A DNA stretch of 64,000 nucleotides. It comes from Erythroxylum novogranatense. Taxonomy: Eukaryota; Streptophyta; Magnoliopsida; Malpighiales; Erythroxylaceae. Under the pieces are notes generated by a model that saw only the letters and a program-made list of their open reading frames with translations, did not search any database and was not told where the DNA came from. Each line of letters begins with the position of its first letter. Position 1 is the stretch's first letter. The translations under genes and the position numbers were made by a program. The stretch covers positions 25,716,350 to 25,780,349 of the forward strand of contig CM057234.1 of assembly GCA_029891385.1 (NCBI GenBank), written 5' to 3'. Shown here one piece after another: positions 12,390 through 24,400 of the stretch.

Positions 12390-13480
12390 AAATAATTAAA
12401 AACAAATTGAAAAATAAAGTATACTAAACAAAGTATTTAAGGTAAATATAAGACACAAGAAACGAAGAAAAAGAAACGAAAAAGGTATAAAAAATCTATG
12501 AAAAAAGAAGGGTCGTTCTCTTTGTGTAAGATCCTCTACTCGAATTCTAGTTCGTTTAAGTTTTCCATTAAGGGTCAAGTCCTTGATAAGCTTTGGTAGG
12601 GTCATATCATGCTTGATCACCTCACCCTAATTCTTCTTAAGTCTTTCTTTTCTTCTCTTATAGTTTCTAAGTACATCTTCTCACGGGGGTATCAAGATGT
12701 CTCATCTTAACATGTTTATACCACCTAAGCCTTGTCTCTCTTAAATTACCTTAATGTTAGCGACCCATAACTTGTCTCTTACTACTACGTTCTTGACCTT
12801 ACTCTTCTTGTAAAGTTGCACATCTAATGGAATATCCTCATCTTGGTCACCATTAACTTATGGCTGTGCACCTATTTAATAAGCCAATATTTCACCTTAT
12901 AGATCGTGATCGACCTAATTACTAAATTGTAAATTTACCTTTTAGCTTGCATGATATTTTTTGTCATATAAAATTCTTGATGCACCCTTCATTTAAGTCC
13001 TTTTGATTTGATATGGTGAACTACGTCATCATCTATCTCACTATTGCTTTGTATGATGAATCCAATGTACTTAAAACAATCTATATAAGGTATAGTTTTT
13101 GAACCAAACTTTATCTCTGTATCAGATGCAACCCTATGACCTAAGTACTTGCTCTTAATCCTACTTAGTTTAAAATCCTTTGACTCTAGCATATCTTTTT
13201 AAAGTTCTAGCTTGACTTTAACACCCTCTTTTATTTCATCCACTAATACAACGTCATTAGCGATCAACATATACTAAGACACTTCCCCTTAGATATTCTT
13301 AGTGAACTCATCCATATCTATTGCAAACAAGAAAAGGCTCATCAAGGATGTCATTCTTATGTAATACGAAATTGGTTTTCTCTTGTAACTTTTATTTAGT
13401 TCTAAAATCATAGTTTTTTTGTAATATTTATTGGAACTAGCAATAGACCATATCAGAAGATAATAAATGGAAGCATGCAA
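12390..13480 (-). pseudogene. RTE-type LINE reverse transcriptase, C-terminal relic
   Basis: Minus-strand pieces follow the order of the C-terminal half of plant RTE-clade LINE proteins. FLFAIDMDEF at about 13290-13340 is the RT segment before the active site. ESKDFKLSRIKSKYLG and FKYIGFIIQ with EIDDDVVHHI lie at 12989-13192. A WYKHVKMRHLDTPVRRC-like stretch lies near 12690-12740, and KHDMTLPKLIKDLTL with RTRIRVEDLT at 12550-12620. Stops and frame changes separate the pieces. The catalytic aspartates of the YADD-type motif appear changed (MLIANDVV at about 13265). Confidence 0.75.
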
Positions 13481-13747
13481 CTTTCTTAATTATTGACATA
13501 TAGGTCTCTTTTTATTATATACATGCATATGATTCTTTATATGAGGGGGTTTCACACTTTTTGGTTCCTTAAAATTTAGAATGATTTTATACTTAAAGAG
13601 GGAATGATGAGAGTCGATGAAGGCAAAGCTATTATCCCAAATGTGATGAAGTCACAAATATATAGGCTGGTTGCTACTGTTTGTTGTTGATATATTTGTG
13701 ATATAAGGATTGTTTTATAAGAATTTAGTTATGGCCTAGATAGATTT

Positions 13748-13823
13748 AACGGCAAATATTAATTTAAACTTAATAATCGAACGGCCCACACATTTCACAC
13801 CTCCGATCAGGAAACTAGCCGTT
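13748..13823. promoter_or_regulatory. Cluster of three MSA-like AACGG cores upstream of the TPX2-family gene
   Basis: AACGG cores lie at 13748-13752 (+), 13780-13784 (+) and 13819-13823 (-), 209-284 bases before the ATG. Their flanks match the M-phase-specific activator consensus YCYAACGGYY at about 8, 9 and 9 of 10 positions. MYB3R factors bind such sites to give G2/M expression in plants. This fits a mitotic microtubule protein. Function is inferred from position and family. Confidence 0.55.
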
Positions 13824-14031
13824 ACGAAGAGCGTCCAACCAAAACCCTCAACGTTCCCATTTCGTCTCGTCTTCATCTAATACGCCTTGTCTCTCATTCG
13901 ATCAGAGAAACCTCAACTCCTCTATCTTTCTCTCTCTAACGCCCCAAACTTTCTGTGCAAAGAAAACCCCCAAATTCCACCCTTTTGATTTCGAGGAGAT
14001 TCTTTTACTGTACTAGAGGCACTTCTTTTCG

Positions 14032-16813
14032 ATGGAATCGAGCCCCAAGAACCCAAAATCCGCAACTCCAGTGAAAGACCCACATGGATTTATCTCCAAA
14101 TTATCAGAAAATTCCAATCCTAACATTTCCCATTCAAAACACACTTCTCCTTTGCCAAAATCTGTTAAATCTCAGAAATCGGCTGCAAAGGACTCTGTTT
14201 CTAATCAAAATCCGGTCTTTTACTCTCCCAAAAAGAAGATTAGAGAGAGGAAATTTCTGGTGGCGAAGAAGAATTCGAAGAAAGAGAAGGTGGTTTCTAA
14301 CCCTGGGGTGATTGATTGTAAGTGCAAAGAGAGATTTGGAGGTAATGTAAAGAAGTGTGTGTGCTTAGCCTATGAGACTTTGAGGGCTTCACAGGAGGAG
14401 TTTTTCAAGAACCCGAATGGTCACCATGAGAAGGCAAAGGAATCTGAGAAAGAAGAGGGCGATGATTATAGAGCAGAGAGTGAAGTTGAAGACGAGGCCA
14501 TGGAAAAGGGTTTTGCGGCACAAAATGTTGAAAATGAAGATGGGTATGGATCTGATGAGAAAATTCCTAGTGAAACTGAGCAACTGGGCTCAATTGGTAG
14601 CTCTACAATCAAGAGGCGAAGAGAGAGGTTGCTTGAGGAGGCTAGGAACAGTGTTCCTGAATTTGGAAAGGTGAAGCATCTGGTTAACACATTTGAGAAG
14701 TTACGCTTGATGCCTAGTTCCCAGGAAGCTGATAACAACGAGAAGCAAGAGAATAAGGAGGTCAAAAAGAAGGCAATTCAGTGGGCATTGCCGGGTTTGC
14801 ACTGTCCTAAATTGGCAGAGACGGAGGTCTCTTCATCACCATTTTCCTTGCCAGAGTTCGAGAGCACTTCGGGTGAATTCTGCCCATCCAATTTGTTTCT
14901 GACATCGGAGAATCTGGGTCTGGACTCGAGATTTTCTATTTCCTCTTCCTGGGATGGTAGTCAAAGCAGGTTAGTGACTAGTCCCAATTATCTATACAGA
15001 AATCGCTACTGGATTTAGTTTGGCGTCTTTAGGTCCTGAGCAGTTGCTATTTTTGTTGTTTTCTCCTGAAATTTTAGTGTCTCTGGAAGAGCATCTAATG
15101 GAGGCAGGAGAAGCCGAAGAAATGTGAGTTGTTATCTCCTTTCAATTGCTTAGAATTGACATAAAATGTTTCAACTTATGGATTCGTGGTCGTGGCTATC
15201 ATTTAGAGCTCCGACTCTTGTGGAACCATGGGTGCAAGAAGGTGGAAGAAGAAGCAAGCAAAAGTCACAAGTCAACAGCCATTTAAGCTAAGGACAGAGG
15301 TATGCACATTCTATGGCAGAAAGTTTACCTTAACCAATAGTCCTCTATCTCATTGTGTTGATGGTGGATTTTTGTTGTAGCAAAGGGGAAAACGGAAGGA
15401 GGAGTTATTTACCAAGAAGATACAAGAAATGATGGTGGAGGAGGAGAAGCAGCGGATTCCTATAGCACAGGGTCTTCCATGGACAACAGATGAACCAGAG
15501 GTGAGATATTTCAAGTAATTTTGTTTGACAAGAAGGCTGCAATTACTTTAGGTAATTTCCAGAAGGCTGTAAATTGTCCCAGGAGGTTCATTGAATGGAA
15601 CATTGGCTAGTGGTATGAAACATTGCTAACCTGAAAAGGAAATAAATTGCTAGGTTGTTTAAACTGCCATATATTTTCTACTTACTGGGAACTCTTTTGA
15701 ATGTATTAAACTGATCTCACCGTTGGTGTGCCATTATCACTGAAGAAAAGGAGACCAAAAGCTTGCCAGATCACAAAATTTAGCTAGCACCTCTGATAAA
15801 CAAGCATTTACTCTAATTCACTTGTTCTTTTGTTCTTGTCAGTTCTTTTTCTTTGACTTCTTCATGTTTAATTTTAGAACCTAATCAAACCTACTGTAAA
15901 AGAGAATACAAGGCCTATTGATCTCCAGCTACATAGCGATATTCGGGCTGTAGAACGTGCCGAGTTTGACTATCAGGTAATCATCCAAGGGTATCATTTT
16001 AAGAGTAGTTCTGCCGGTTGATTTCATCATGTTTATGCTCCCTTTCTTATTGTAATGATAAAAAGGTTCTTTTTATATATATATATATACACGTCATTGT
16101 ATTACTTGTTGTGTAAATATGCAAATGACTGAATCAGGATTACGAAAATTAATTTATCATAAATCCATATTTTCTGTGAATATGATAGGTTGCTGAGAAG
16201 ATGAATTTGATTGAACTATACAAGATGGAAAGAGAGAGGCTGCAAAAGGTGAATGGAACTGAATAAAACAAAGGAGGTTCGTTCTGTTTCAAATGATATT
16301 ACCGATATTTCTTTCTTGTTCTTGTGTAGTTGGCAGAAGAAGAAGAAGTACGCAGATTGCGAAAGGAGCTCGTTCCAAAAGCACAACCCATGCCCTACTT
16401 TGATAGGCCCTTCATTCCCAGAAGGTAAAATACTACCTGTTGGGTTAATGAGAGTGCTATAAATCTTATAAAACCCACCTAGTCTAAGAATACTACATCT
16501 ATTCTTTCTTACTGGTAAACCCTCAAAAAGTTCTCGGGAACTTGGCCTGTAATGAGGAATTACGAATAAGTATTCTTTGTTACTGATCATGACATTTGTC
16601 TTCTTGCACTGAATACTTCTTTTGAAATGTTAATAAAAAAAATTAATACCCCTGTAGATGGAATGACATGCTAATAGTTTTCTGTTGATTTTATCCAGAT
16701 CAACAAAGCATCCTACCGTGCCTAAAGAACCAAAGTTTCACATTCCTCAACATAAGAAGATCAAATGTGGCCTCTCCTGGAGTGACATGAGTACCTTCAC
16801 ATACCAACAGTAA
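14032..16813 (+). CDS. TPX2 C-terminal domain protein (TPX2-like, mitotic microtubule regulator)
   Basis: Eight exons: 14032-14969, 15078-15123, 15207-15299, 15381-15500, 15878-15976, 16189-16248, 16330-16424, 16699-16813. All introns are GT-AG, frame is kept throughout, and the product is 521 aa. The N-terminal half is basic and low complexity with a Cys cluster (CKCKERFGGNVKKCVCLAYE, residues about 97-117). The C-terminus has a charged helix (VAEKMNLIELYKMERERLQK) and then the TPX2 signature PMPYFDRPFIPRRSTKHPTV at about residues 472-491. TPX2-type proteins bind microtubules and help spindle assembly, some by activating Aurora kinase. It resembles the Arabidopsis group annotated as cell-cycle-regulated microtubule-associated proteins, but which paralogue it is cannot be decided by eye. 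Upstream MSA-like cores suggest G2/M transcription. Confidence 0.88.
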
Positions 16814-18385
16814 GGCAACAGCAGTAGAAGTTTCTTTCAAGCACTTGAAGAGCATGATCGGGCTCTGTCCTCCCACTGTGGCACCCCAGTATATGATGAA
16901 TTCACTGTAAATGATGCAACCAAATTAGTTGCAATTTTGAGACTTGGGATTGATTCTGAATGAATAGACCGGGTACCTCATAAAGGTTGTCAAGCCCTCA
17001 TTTGTTTCTTCCTACAGTTCTCCATTTCCATTCATTAGTCTGAATGGTAGGTTTTGCAACATAAATAGTCCATATGCTTTGCAACTTTCCTAACAAGTAT
17101 GACGAAAAGAACAAAATAAGTATCAGGAGTTCCCATGTGGAAAAGCGTCAAAATGGGATCCTGCATCAATTTTCAACCAAAGCAAGGACTTGCAACTGAT
17201 TGTGAAATGGAGACACTGGACCCTTCAGAATGAATTCCATTCCATTGCTCACCAATGCTCTCACAACTTCATAGCTCCAATTTCTGCAACACATTCAGGT
17301 TCAAAAATCTGAAAAGAACTTTACATGACAAATGGCATTGGATAAAAGGGGTTGTAACGATGCATCCTCATCCAAAGTTTGTGTGTCATTCAAAGTTCAA
17401 ATAAAGTGAAAAATCAGGATGTATTTGCATAGATATAATCATCTTTTTGCCTAGCATGCACAAATGCTGAAATGAGCAGACGTCAAAATCCAAAACTCAT
17501 TAGGCTTGTTTGGTTTATAATGACAACAAATAATTAGGCTTGTTTGGTTTATAATAAAATATAAAAATGATAATATTACTTATTAGTATTTTAGATAATA
17601 ATAAAATTTAATGAAATATATAATTTACAGTTATATAAAAATAATAAATATATTATTTTTATTAACAAAGCATGAAAAATAATATTTATTCTTTATTAAT
17701 AATTTAAATTAGAATCACATATTCATATTATGGTAATATTTAATATAAATAATAATAATATATAGATATAATAATTAAAACAAATTTTAATTTACTATAA
17801 TATTAAATTTAATTAATATTATTAAGTTTGCTCGTATTTAATATAAACAAATATGATAAATTAATTAAATAATAAGATATTTTATAATTTTATTTTAATA
17901 ATAAAATATATAAATAAGAAATTGACGATATAATTTTAATAATTGTAATATTATATTAAATTGATAAATATATTATTAAAATTATAAATATGTTAAATTT
18001 TAATTTTAATATAATAATATGAAATATTATTAAGTTAATTTATTTAACACATATTGCTTCTATAGTTTGCTTTTTCAATCTTTTGACATGATTATTTAAG
18101 TGTTCAAAATTCAGCAAAATTAATTATGAAACTTAAGAAAGATATATTATCAAAACATTTTAGAGTCATAACCGTTTAAATTTTTTTTGAAAATAAATAA
18201 ATTACACCTTTTAGAAACCTAGTGATTCAATTTAGCCATTAGCATGTTATAACTTGACTGGACCCGATCCGATCCATAACAATATCCATTGTTCGCTGGT
18301 AATTTATCATTTTAACGGACAGAAGCCCTAGAGAGAGTTCCTTGTTCAGCCGAAGTACAGGCGTCTTGCTGGGATACCTCGTACA
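16814..18385. other. 3' UTR and AT-rich intergenic region between the two plus-strand genes
   Basis: The first several hundred bases are probably the 3' UTR of the TPX2-like gene. A 23-base block (ATTAGGCTTGTTTGGTTTAT and three more bases) occurs twice, at 17499-17521 and 17533-17555. It resembles one end of a MITE, but no opposite end was found. From 17570 to 18050 the sequence is almost pure A and T. The RPS19 leader contains GAAGCCCTAGAGAG at about 18326, a loose match to the telo-box common in ribosomal protein promoters. Confidence 0.5.
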
Positions 18386-20183
18386 ATGGCTACCGCTAAG
18401 ACTGTAAAAGATGTCTCACCCCACGAGTTCGTCAGGGCTTACTCTGCTCATCTCAAGCGCTCTGGCAAGGTATTCACTTCAAAATCTACACCTAACGCTG
18501 ATTGGTTAGCTTGTATTCTATGTGTATGAATCTGTATTTTGGTGTGATAAGTGGGTTTTTTTATCGGGATGTGTAAAATCAAGTTGGATTTGGTGATATT
18601 GAGTTATTAAAAGATTTGATTGTTATCGGGGAAGTTTGACTGGTTTTTCTCTCTCTGAGTCTGCAGTCTTCTATGTGGGTTTTGGGATTTTGCATTTGAG
18701 CTTGAGTTTACTTTCTTATTGTGTTTGTGATTTATTTTTAAGTACTCGATGTTCTATTACTCATTGTCGACCAAATTGATATTGGATTTGTTGCTATTTT
18801 AGAAATTTTCAATTGTAAAATTCAAGGGTTCGATTTGGTGGAAAACGCTGAAAGCTCAGCTTTTCAAGTTTTTTTGGATTAGTTTTATGGCTGATTTTTT
18901 TCTGAGTAGATTACTCTTGCAGTTAGGATTAGAACTCTGCGTAGCTGAAATTTGTTTATATGGTGATTTTTGAAACTTTTTGAACTGACTGCCGTGTTGA
19001 TTAGTTCAGATTTGCTTAATGTATAGTGAGGAGGAAAGTGGTGAGAGAAAGAGGTTGCTGATCTCTATTGGTTTCTTTCGTTCTTAAACAAGTTGATAGT
19101 TTACTTTTTGCGTAATGTTAATATTAGTACTTGTTGGTATACAATATTGCAGCTTCAGATGCTTTTATGAAACATGCTTATTGAGTCACTGCATGTCTTA
19201 CATTAGTCTAGTGGCAGACTTCTTGTTAATACCTTGCAAGAATTTGTTCTAAGTGACCAGTTTAAAGAGTTGATGCGACCAATGGTTTCTAGATATTATG
19301 GTTTAAAAAGTTGAAGAACCATTCCAGTCTTCAGTTATGACGGTCTACCTAAAATAAACTCTGCCCAAATGTCTTACAAAGATGACAAAATCACATGCAT
19401 TGAGTGTTTACTTGGCCCTAAATGTTTCATTTTTATTCTTTTTAAAACAGATTGAATTGCCCCAGTGGACTGATATTGTGAAGACTGGTACATTGAAGGA
19501 GCTTGCACCTTATGACCCGGACTGGTACTACATTAGAGCTGGTATGATGTGTGTGTGTATGTGCATGCATATGTGTATGTGTATTAATGTTAGCGTACAT
19601 TGTACATGCAAAAATTACACGCTATATTGTTTGTGATGCAATTATGACTGTTTGGTGCATAAACTTTTATCCTTTTAATCTTAAATTAGCCTCTATGGCA
19701 AGGAAGATTTAGAGTTAAACTTTTATTCTTTTAATCTTAAATTAGCATCAATGGCAAGGAAGATTTACTTGAGGGGAGGCCTTGGTGTTGGTGCTTTCCG
19801 TAGAATCTATGGTGGGAGCAAAAGAAACGGAAGTCGTCCTCCCCATTTTTGCAAGAGTAGTGGTGCTGTTGCTCGTCACATTCTTCAACAGTTGGAGAGT
19901 ATGAATATCATTGAGCTTGACCCTAAAGGGTGAGTTTTCATTCTTTGGTGCCCTTTGTTTTCATAGTTGCGTCTGTTTATGGTATATACAAGTATCACAT
20001 TACAAAAAATGATATTTTGCCTCCGGTAAACTTTTCCCCCCGTCTGGCTTTCATGTTTCTTTTAGATATGTTCTTATGCTTCAACTTTTATACTTTTGAT
20101 CTTGTATTAGCGGAAGGAGAATCACATCAAGTGGTCAACGGGACCTCGACCAAGTTGCTGGCCGGATTGTGATTGCCCCCTAA
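18386..20183 (+). CDS. RPS19: 40S ribosomal protein S19
   Basis: Four exons: 18386-18469, 19451-19541, 19746-19929, 20111-20183, joined in frame to give 143 aa, the normal length for plant eS19. It begins [20 protein letters not shown]. It contains the conserved [40 protein letters not shown] and RRIYGG stretches and ends [16 protein letters not shown]. eS19 sits in the head of the small ribosomal subunit and is needed for late 18S rRNA processing. The first intron (981 bp) lies soon after the start, as is common in plant ribosomal protein genes. The odd feature is a duplicated intron 2/exon 3 boundary at 19661-19767. The gene converges with SCC2. Confidence 0.97.
19661..19767 (+). repeat. 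Duplicated 3' splice site in RPS19 intron 2 (56-bp period)
   Basis: Two 51-base copies, 19661-19711 and 19717-19767, differ at only three positions. Each contains a pyrimidine-rich tract, the AAATTAG acceptor and the first codons of exon 3 (ATGGCAAGGAAGATTTA). The downstream acceptor (AG at 19744-19745) gives the conserved protein. The upstream copy (AG at 19688-19689) would read Ala-Ser-Met-Ala-Arg-Lys-Ile and then stop at TAG 19710-19712. Confidence 0.9.
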
Positions 20184-21422
20184 TCGATTGGACTTAAGAA
20201 GTTTGCATGGTGGCCGATTTTGATAGTTTAGGTTCAATCTTAATGTACGAGATGTTAGTGCAATTGGTTTCCAGCTGTGGAGCATTCCTAGATGACTGGG
20301 ATTTTCTGCTGTGGTGCTTTTGAAATTGGTAAATCATTTCATGCCAAGACTGTTTTGCCGAATAGTAGCGGTGTCTCTGTACTTTGTTGTCATCCGTCGT
20401 CCTATTATGTACGATAATATATGCAATAGTGCAGCGTTATTAGTGGGAACAATGGTAAAAGCTGCACTTCAAAACACTCACGCAAGTGTGGTGACGTTTG
20501 TTAAGTGAAGTGGATTAAAATGACTAGTCGATTAAGAGAGAGTGGGGAGTAAGAGGATAGTATCTCGTTTCACTGCCACTGCAAGATTAAGAATCTTTCC
20601 TCTCCAGTGACCCAAAGGAGAAAACACAGATTCTGATTAGGGATGTTTATCCGCATATTTAAGATTAGAATGCTTAGAGCAAATTGGTATAGCTCCTTGG
20701 CAGCTGCTGCTGAAACTATGCCATTGAAATTATGAGCATTACCCACTATGGTTCATGAGAAGATTTCATGACTAATGCCGATTACATGTAATCTAATGGA
20801 GCCTACAAAATCTGCTCTCACAAAAAAGTAGCATTGTTACAAAGCTCTGATACAGAGAGAGCATACCGTTGCTCCTTTGGTCATTCCAAGGTAAAATATA
20901 TCACAAGCCAACAGGCGGATTAGTCAAACGATCATAAAGAACCAAAGGAAAATTTTAAAATTAGAAGGTAAAACACTTTCTTGTTTTATCGTCTGATCTC
21001 TTTCCTATATCTTTACTGCACTAAGAGGCACACAACCTTTTTTTTATTTTATTGCAAAATGAAAACCAAAACATGCATTCAGATATGTGGGAATATAATT
21101 AATTTCATACAAAAGAATGACATTTTCAGGCTTGCTTTTTACAAACCTAACATCCTAGGAATCAACAATTTTCTTACATCTTACATTATGTGTTGAACTT
21201 ACAGGCAACAAATGCTGGAATCTTGAATTCCATTGAATGAAATGCCGGTATTCACCCGTGTTGTACAAACTGCAAAATGGAAACCAGAGAGAGCGCCCCA
21301 ACATACTCACCTCCACACTTTCCTTGGTTTCTAGAATTTTATATTTCAGCTATCATTCTATCCTACACAATCTATATGTTAGCCTACCTTCTGTGTATTT
21401 ACAAAATACAAAACTATGGCCG
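20184..21422. other. Convergent intergenic region between RPS19 and SCC2
   Basis: This 1.24 kb holds the 3' UTRs of both genes. No coding sequence or element ends were recognised. ORFs at 20311-20508 and 20981-21196 lack any support. Confidence 0.6.
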
Positions 21423-24400
21423 CTACCGCTGCCTAACTCCTCTAGTGTTTATTTTCCTGGCACTGCCAAGTCTCCGAGCCCCACCCGTCCAATCCACATC
21501 ATCGTCATCGTCGTCGTCATCTCCCATTGCACGTCCGGATTTCTTTCTTGGGGTAGGACGCTTCCTTTTGATGTTTGCAGTGTATGTGGTGTAATCTACG
21601 GCATCTTCTTTTAAAGCATTTTTGAATTCCTATGCAATAATAAAGCCATGAAGTTTCATGAAAAGAAAATTAAGAGCTCAAACGTGTGCGTTTTCCACAC
21701 AACATATTATCTCCATCCGCTTGTACCTGATATCTTCGTAACAAATCTTGGTATGTGGATGGTATAGTGGTGCCTGTGTTGCTGATATCGAAGGAAATAT
21801 TCTGCCTCGAGAGATTCTCTCCTGGCTTCGGAGGCTCATTTGGAGAAAAGGCCTGGTCGTGTTTGTATATACATCAGAAAAGTTAATTATAGAAATAGCA
21901 TTATTTGCATGAAGAAAACAAATTGCGAAGACCATTACCTGACAGCGAGCATCATTCAAGCTATAAACTATTTTCAAGTGTCTTTTAAGTTTCAAAAGAA
22001 GTTGCAATGAGGTTGCTGATAGACAATCTACCTGTATAAGTAACACAAAAGTAATAAGCAAACGCTAAGAAGCACAGCAGAATGAGCTCTTCCATATATG
22101 GAGTAAAGGAGCAAGACTACATAAGGAAATGTTGCAGCTGGTGCCCTACAAGCCCATAGATCCTCCCCTAAGTTCTCCAATCTCCAGCACCAGCCAAAGC
22201 AATAGATCCAACAGACCCCAAAATACCAACGAGAAGTTTGAGAAATAATACTACCTAAAATTTACTGTTTGAGATGCATAGGAGTACCTGAATTTTCTCA
22301 ACATCATCTTTGGACATGCTGTAGGGTTCACTTGAACTTATAGGATCTAATTCTGCATCTCTTAAAATTGTCGTATTCAAAAGCCCATTCAAATCAATGG
22401 GTTCTTCCTGAATTACTCCATTAAAATCAGATGTACTCGAGGGATTGTAGGCAGGATGAGTAGCTGGCTCTTTTTGAGTTGTCATGTTCAAATCCGTCAT
22501 GTAGGTGCGATGGAAAAATGACTGACTTGGAAGCTGCTGAGTGGTCCCATTCTCATGACGCAATTTTCGTGAATTTCTTTGTGACAAGTGCAAAATTAGG
22601 CCCTTCATATTTGCCTCAAGTGCCCCAGCCCTAACTTGTATGACTCGATTTATTGAATAAACCAAGTATAGGGGTTCATCAGGTATAGTAAATGGCAACA
22701 AAGCCAGTACCTCAGTGCAGTACCTGTAAAAAGATACCCACAAAAGATTTCATAAACGTTCAAATAATAGAAACCTTGGACTTGCATTAAGACAGAACTT
22801 ACATCAAAAATGGAACAACTGAATCGTTCCAGCTTGGATTATCAAATTTGCGGACAATCGAAGACATAAATTTGTTCCGTGAAACACGGTTTGCACGAAT
22901 AAGCTTGTATATTCGAGATACTCCAAGCCTGGCTTGCGTCATGGAGCCACCTTCAGGTTTTCCCTTCAAGTCTCCAGTGGACTTGGATTGGATGTTTTGG
23001 TTCAGATATTCAGAAGAAATCCCAGAAAGAGATCGCATGAATAAAAATGACAGTTGAAGACCATCCCCTAAACGACTTTCAAAAAATGCAGGATACCTGG
23101 AATAATTGCCTCCTTTAGTTAACAACCAAAACATAGCAAAAAAGAAAAAGAAAAAAGCATTTTAGCTTCAAGAAAATTACTTCTCATTCATATTCATCAG
23201 CAAATGATGCGCCAACTTTGAATTAATTTCTTGGGGATCTGTTTCAAGTGCTATGAGATGTGGTACACAAGTAATAGGATGCACAAGACCTTGACGTAGC
23301 ACCACCTCTACAATCTGCAAATAAAACAAAGCATGGGATTTCTTAGTTCAATTATTGTGCGTTCAAGCATAGGCTGAAAAGAAAAACCAAAACTGTCAAC
23401 TAGTTTGAACCAATGAAATATCTGGATCCTCAGCATTTTTTGTTATTCAACAAATGTAAATAACAGGTCAAGCGTTCAATTTCCTAAAGCTACCTATCTT
23501 TTCTTCACTTTATTAACCTTCATGTCCTAAGCTGTAGCATGTTTACAAGTTTCCTCTATGTAACATAAATAAGAAAATGGGCACCGAATTAAGTCCTCAC
23601 CTTTAAAGCAGTCTGACGAACATGTTCACTCAAGTCTAGGCATCTCCCCAGTATCTTATCCCAGTACAACTGAACTATACCTCCACAGATATTAGTATCA
23701 CCAGCACCTGCGGCAACAGGTACAGCATTACCATCCTCTGTGGAATCTTGAATTCCATTATTACTGGTCTTTTCAGTTCCCATTTGACTTTCCGCATCAA
23801 GAAGATATTCGAGTATATTTTGCAATGCTTGAACCTGATAAGAAGTATGACTTTAGCATATGGAGTAAACATAAGTGATGAAAAGTTTTTAAGGCACTTT
23901 TTACCTTCAAACGAACATCAGAGCCAGATGATAAGGTTGCCTCCAAGATTTTACCAATATCTTTTTCCAGCATAAACTCAGGCCTAGCAATTAGAACAAA
24001 GCCTAATGCCTACAACGATTACCAAATCAGTTCACCACATCCATATAGTGTGGAGTAGGATCGAAAAACTAATAAGCCAATTAGGAACAATACCTGCAAG
24101 GACCTAACTTTTATACCAAAATCCTCAACTTGGAGGTATTTCTTAAACAAATTGAGACTGCTTGCAACATCAATGTTCTTGTTATTGGAGTTAGTCAGCA
24201 ATGGGTTTCCATAGCGAATAAGCAACCCAAGACAGAAAAGAGATCGAACTACTAACTGCAATTTGTAGGCAAACCAATCTCAGTTTTTTCATGTTAATTG
24301 ACCTGAAAAATTGATCTAGCAACTATAGCATGTGTAATAAATGAAAAATGAAATTGCTGCCGAACATGTTCCATATAAAGAAAGTGTTTTCCCCTCTGTT

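Noticed and set aside
17499..17555. Doubled TTAGGCTTGTTTGG block as one end of a MITE
   Set aside because: No inverted partner or target duplication was found downstream.
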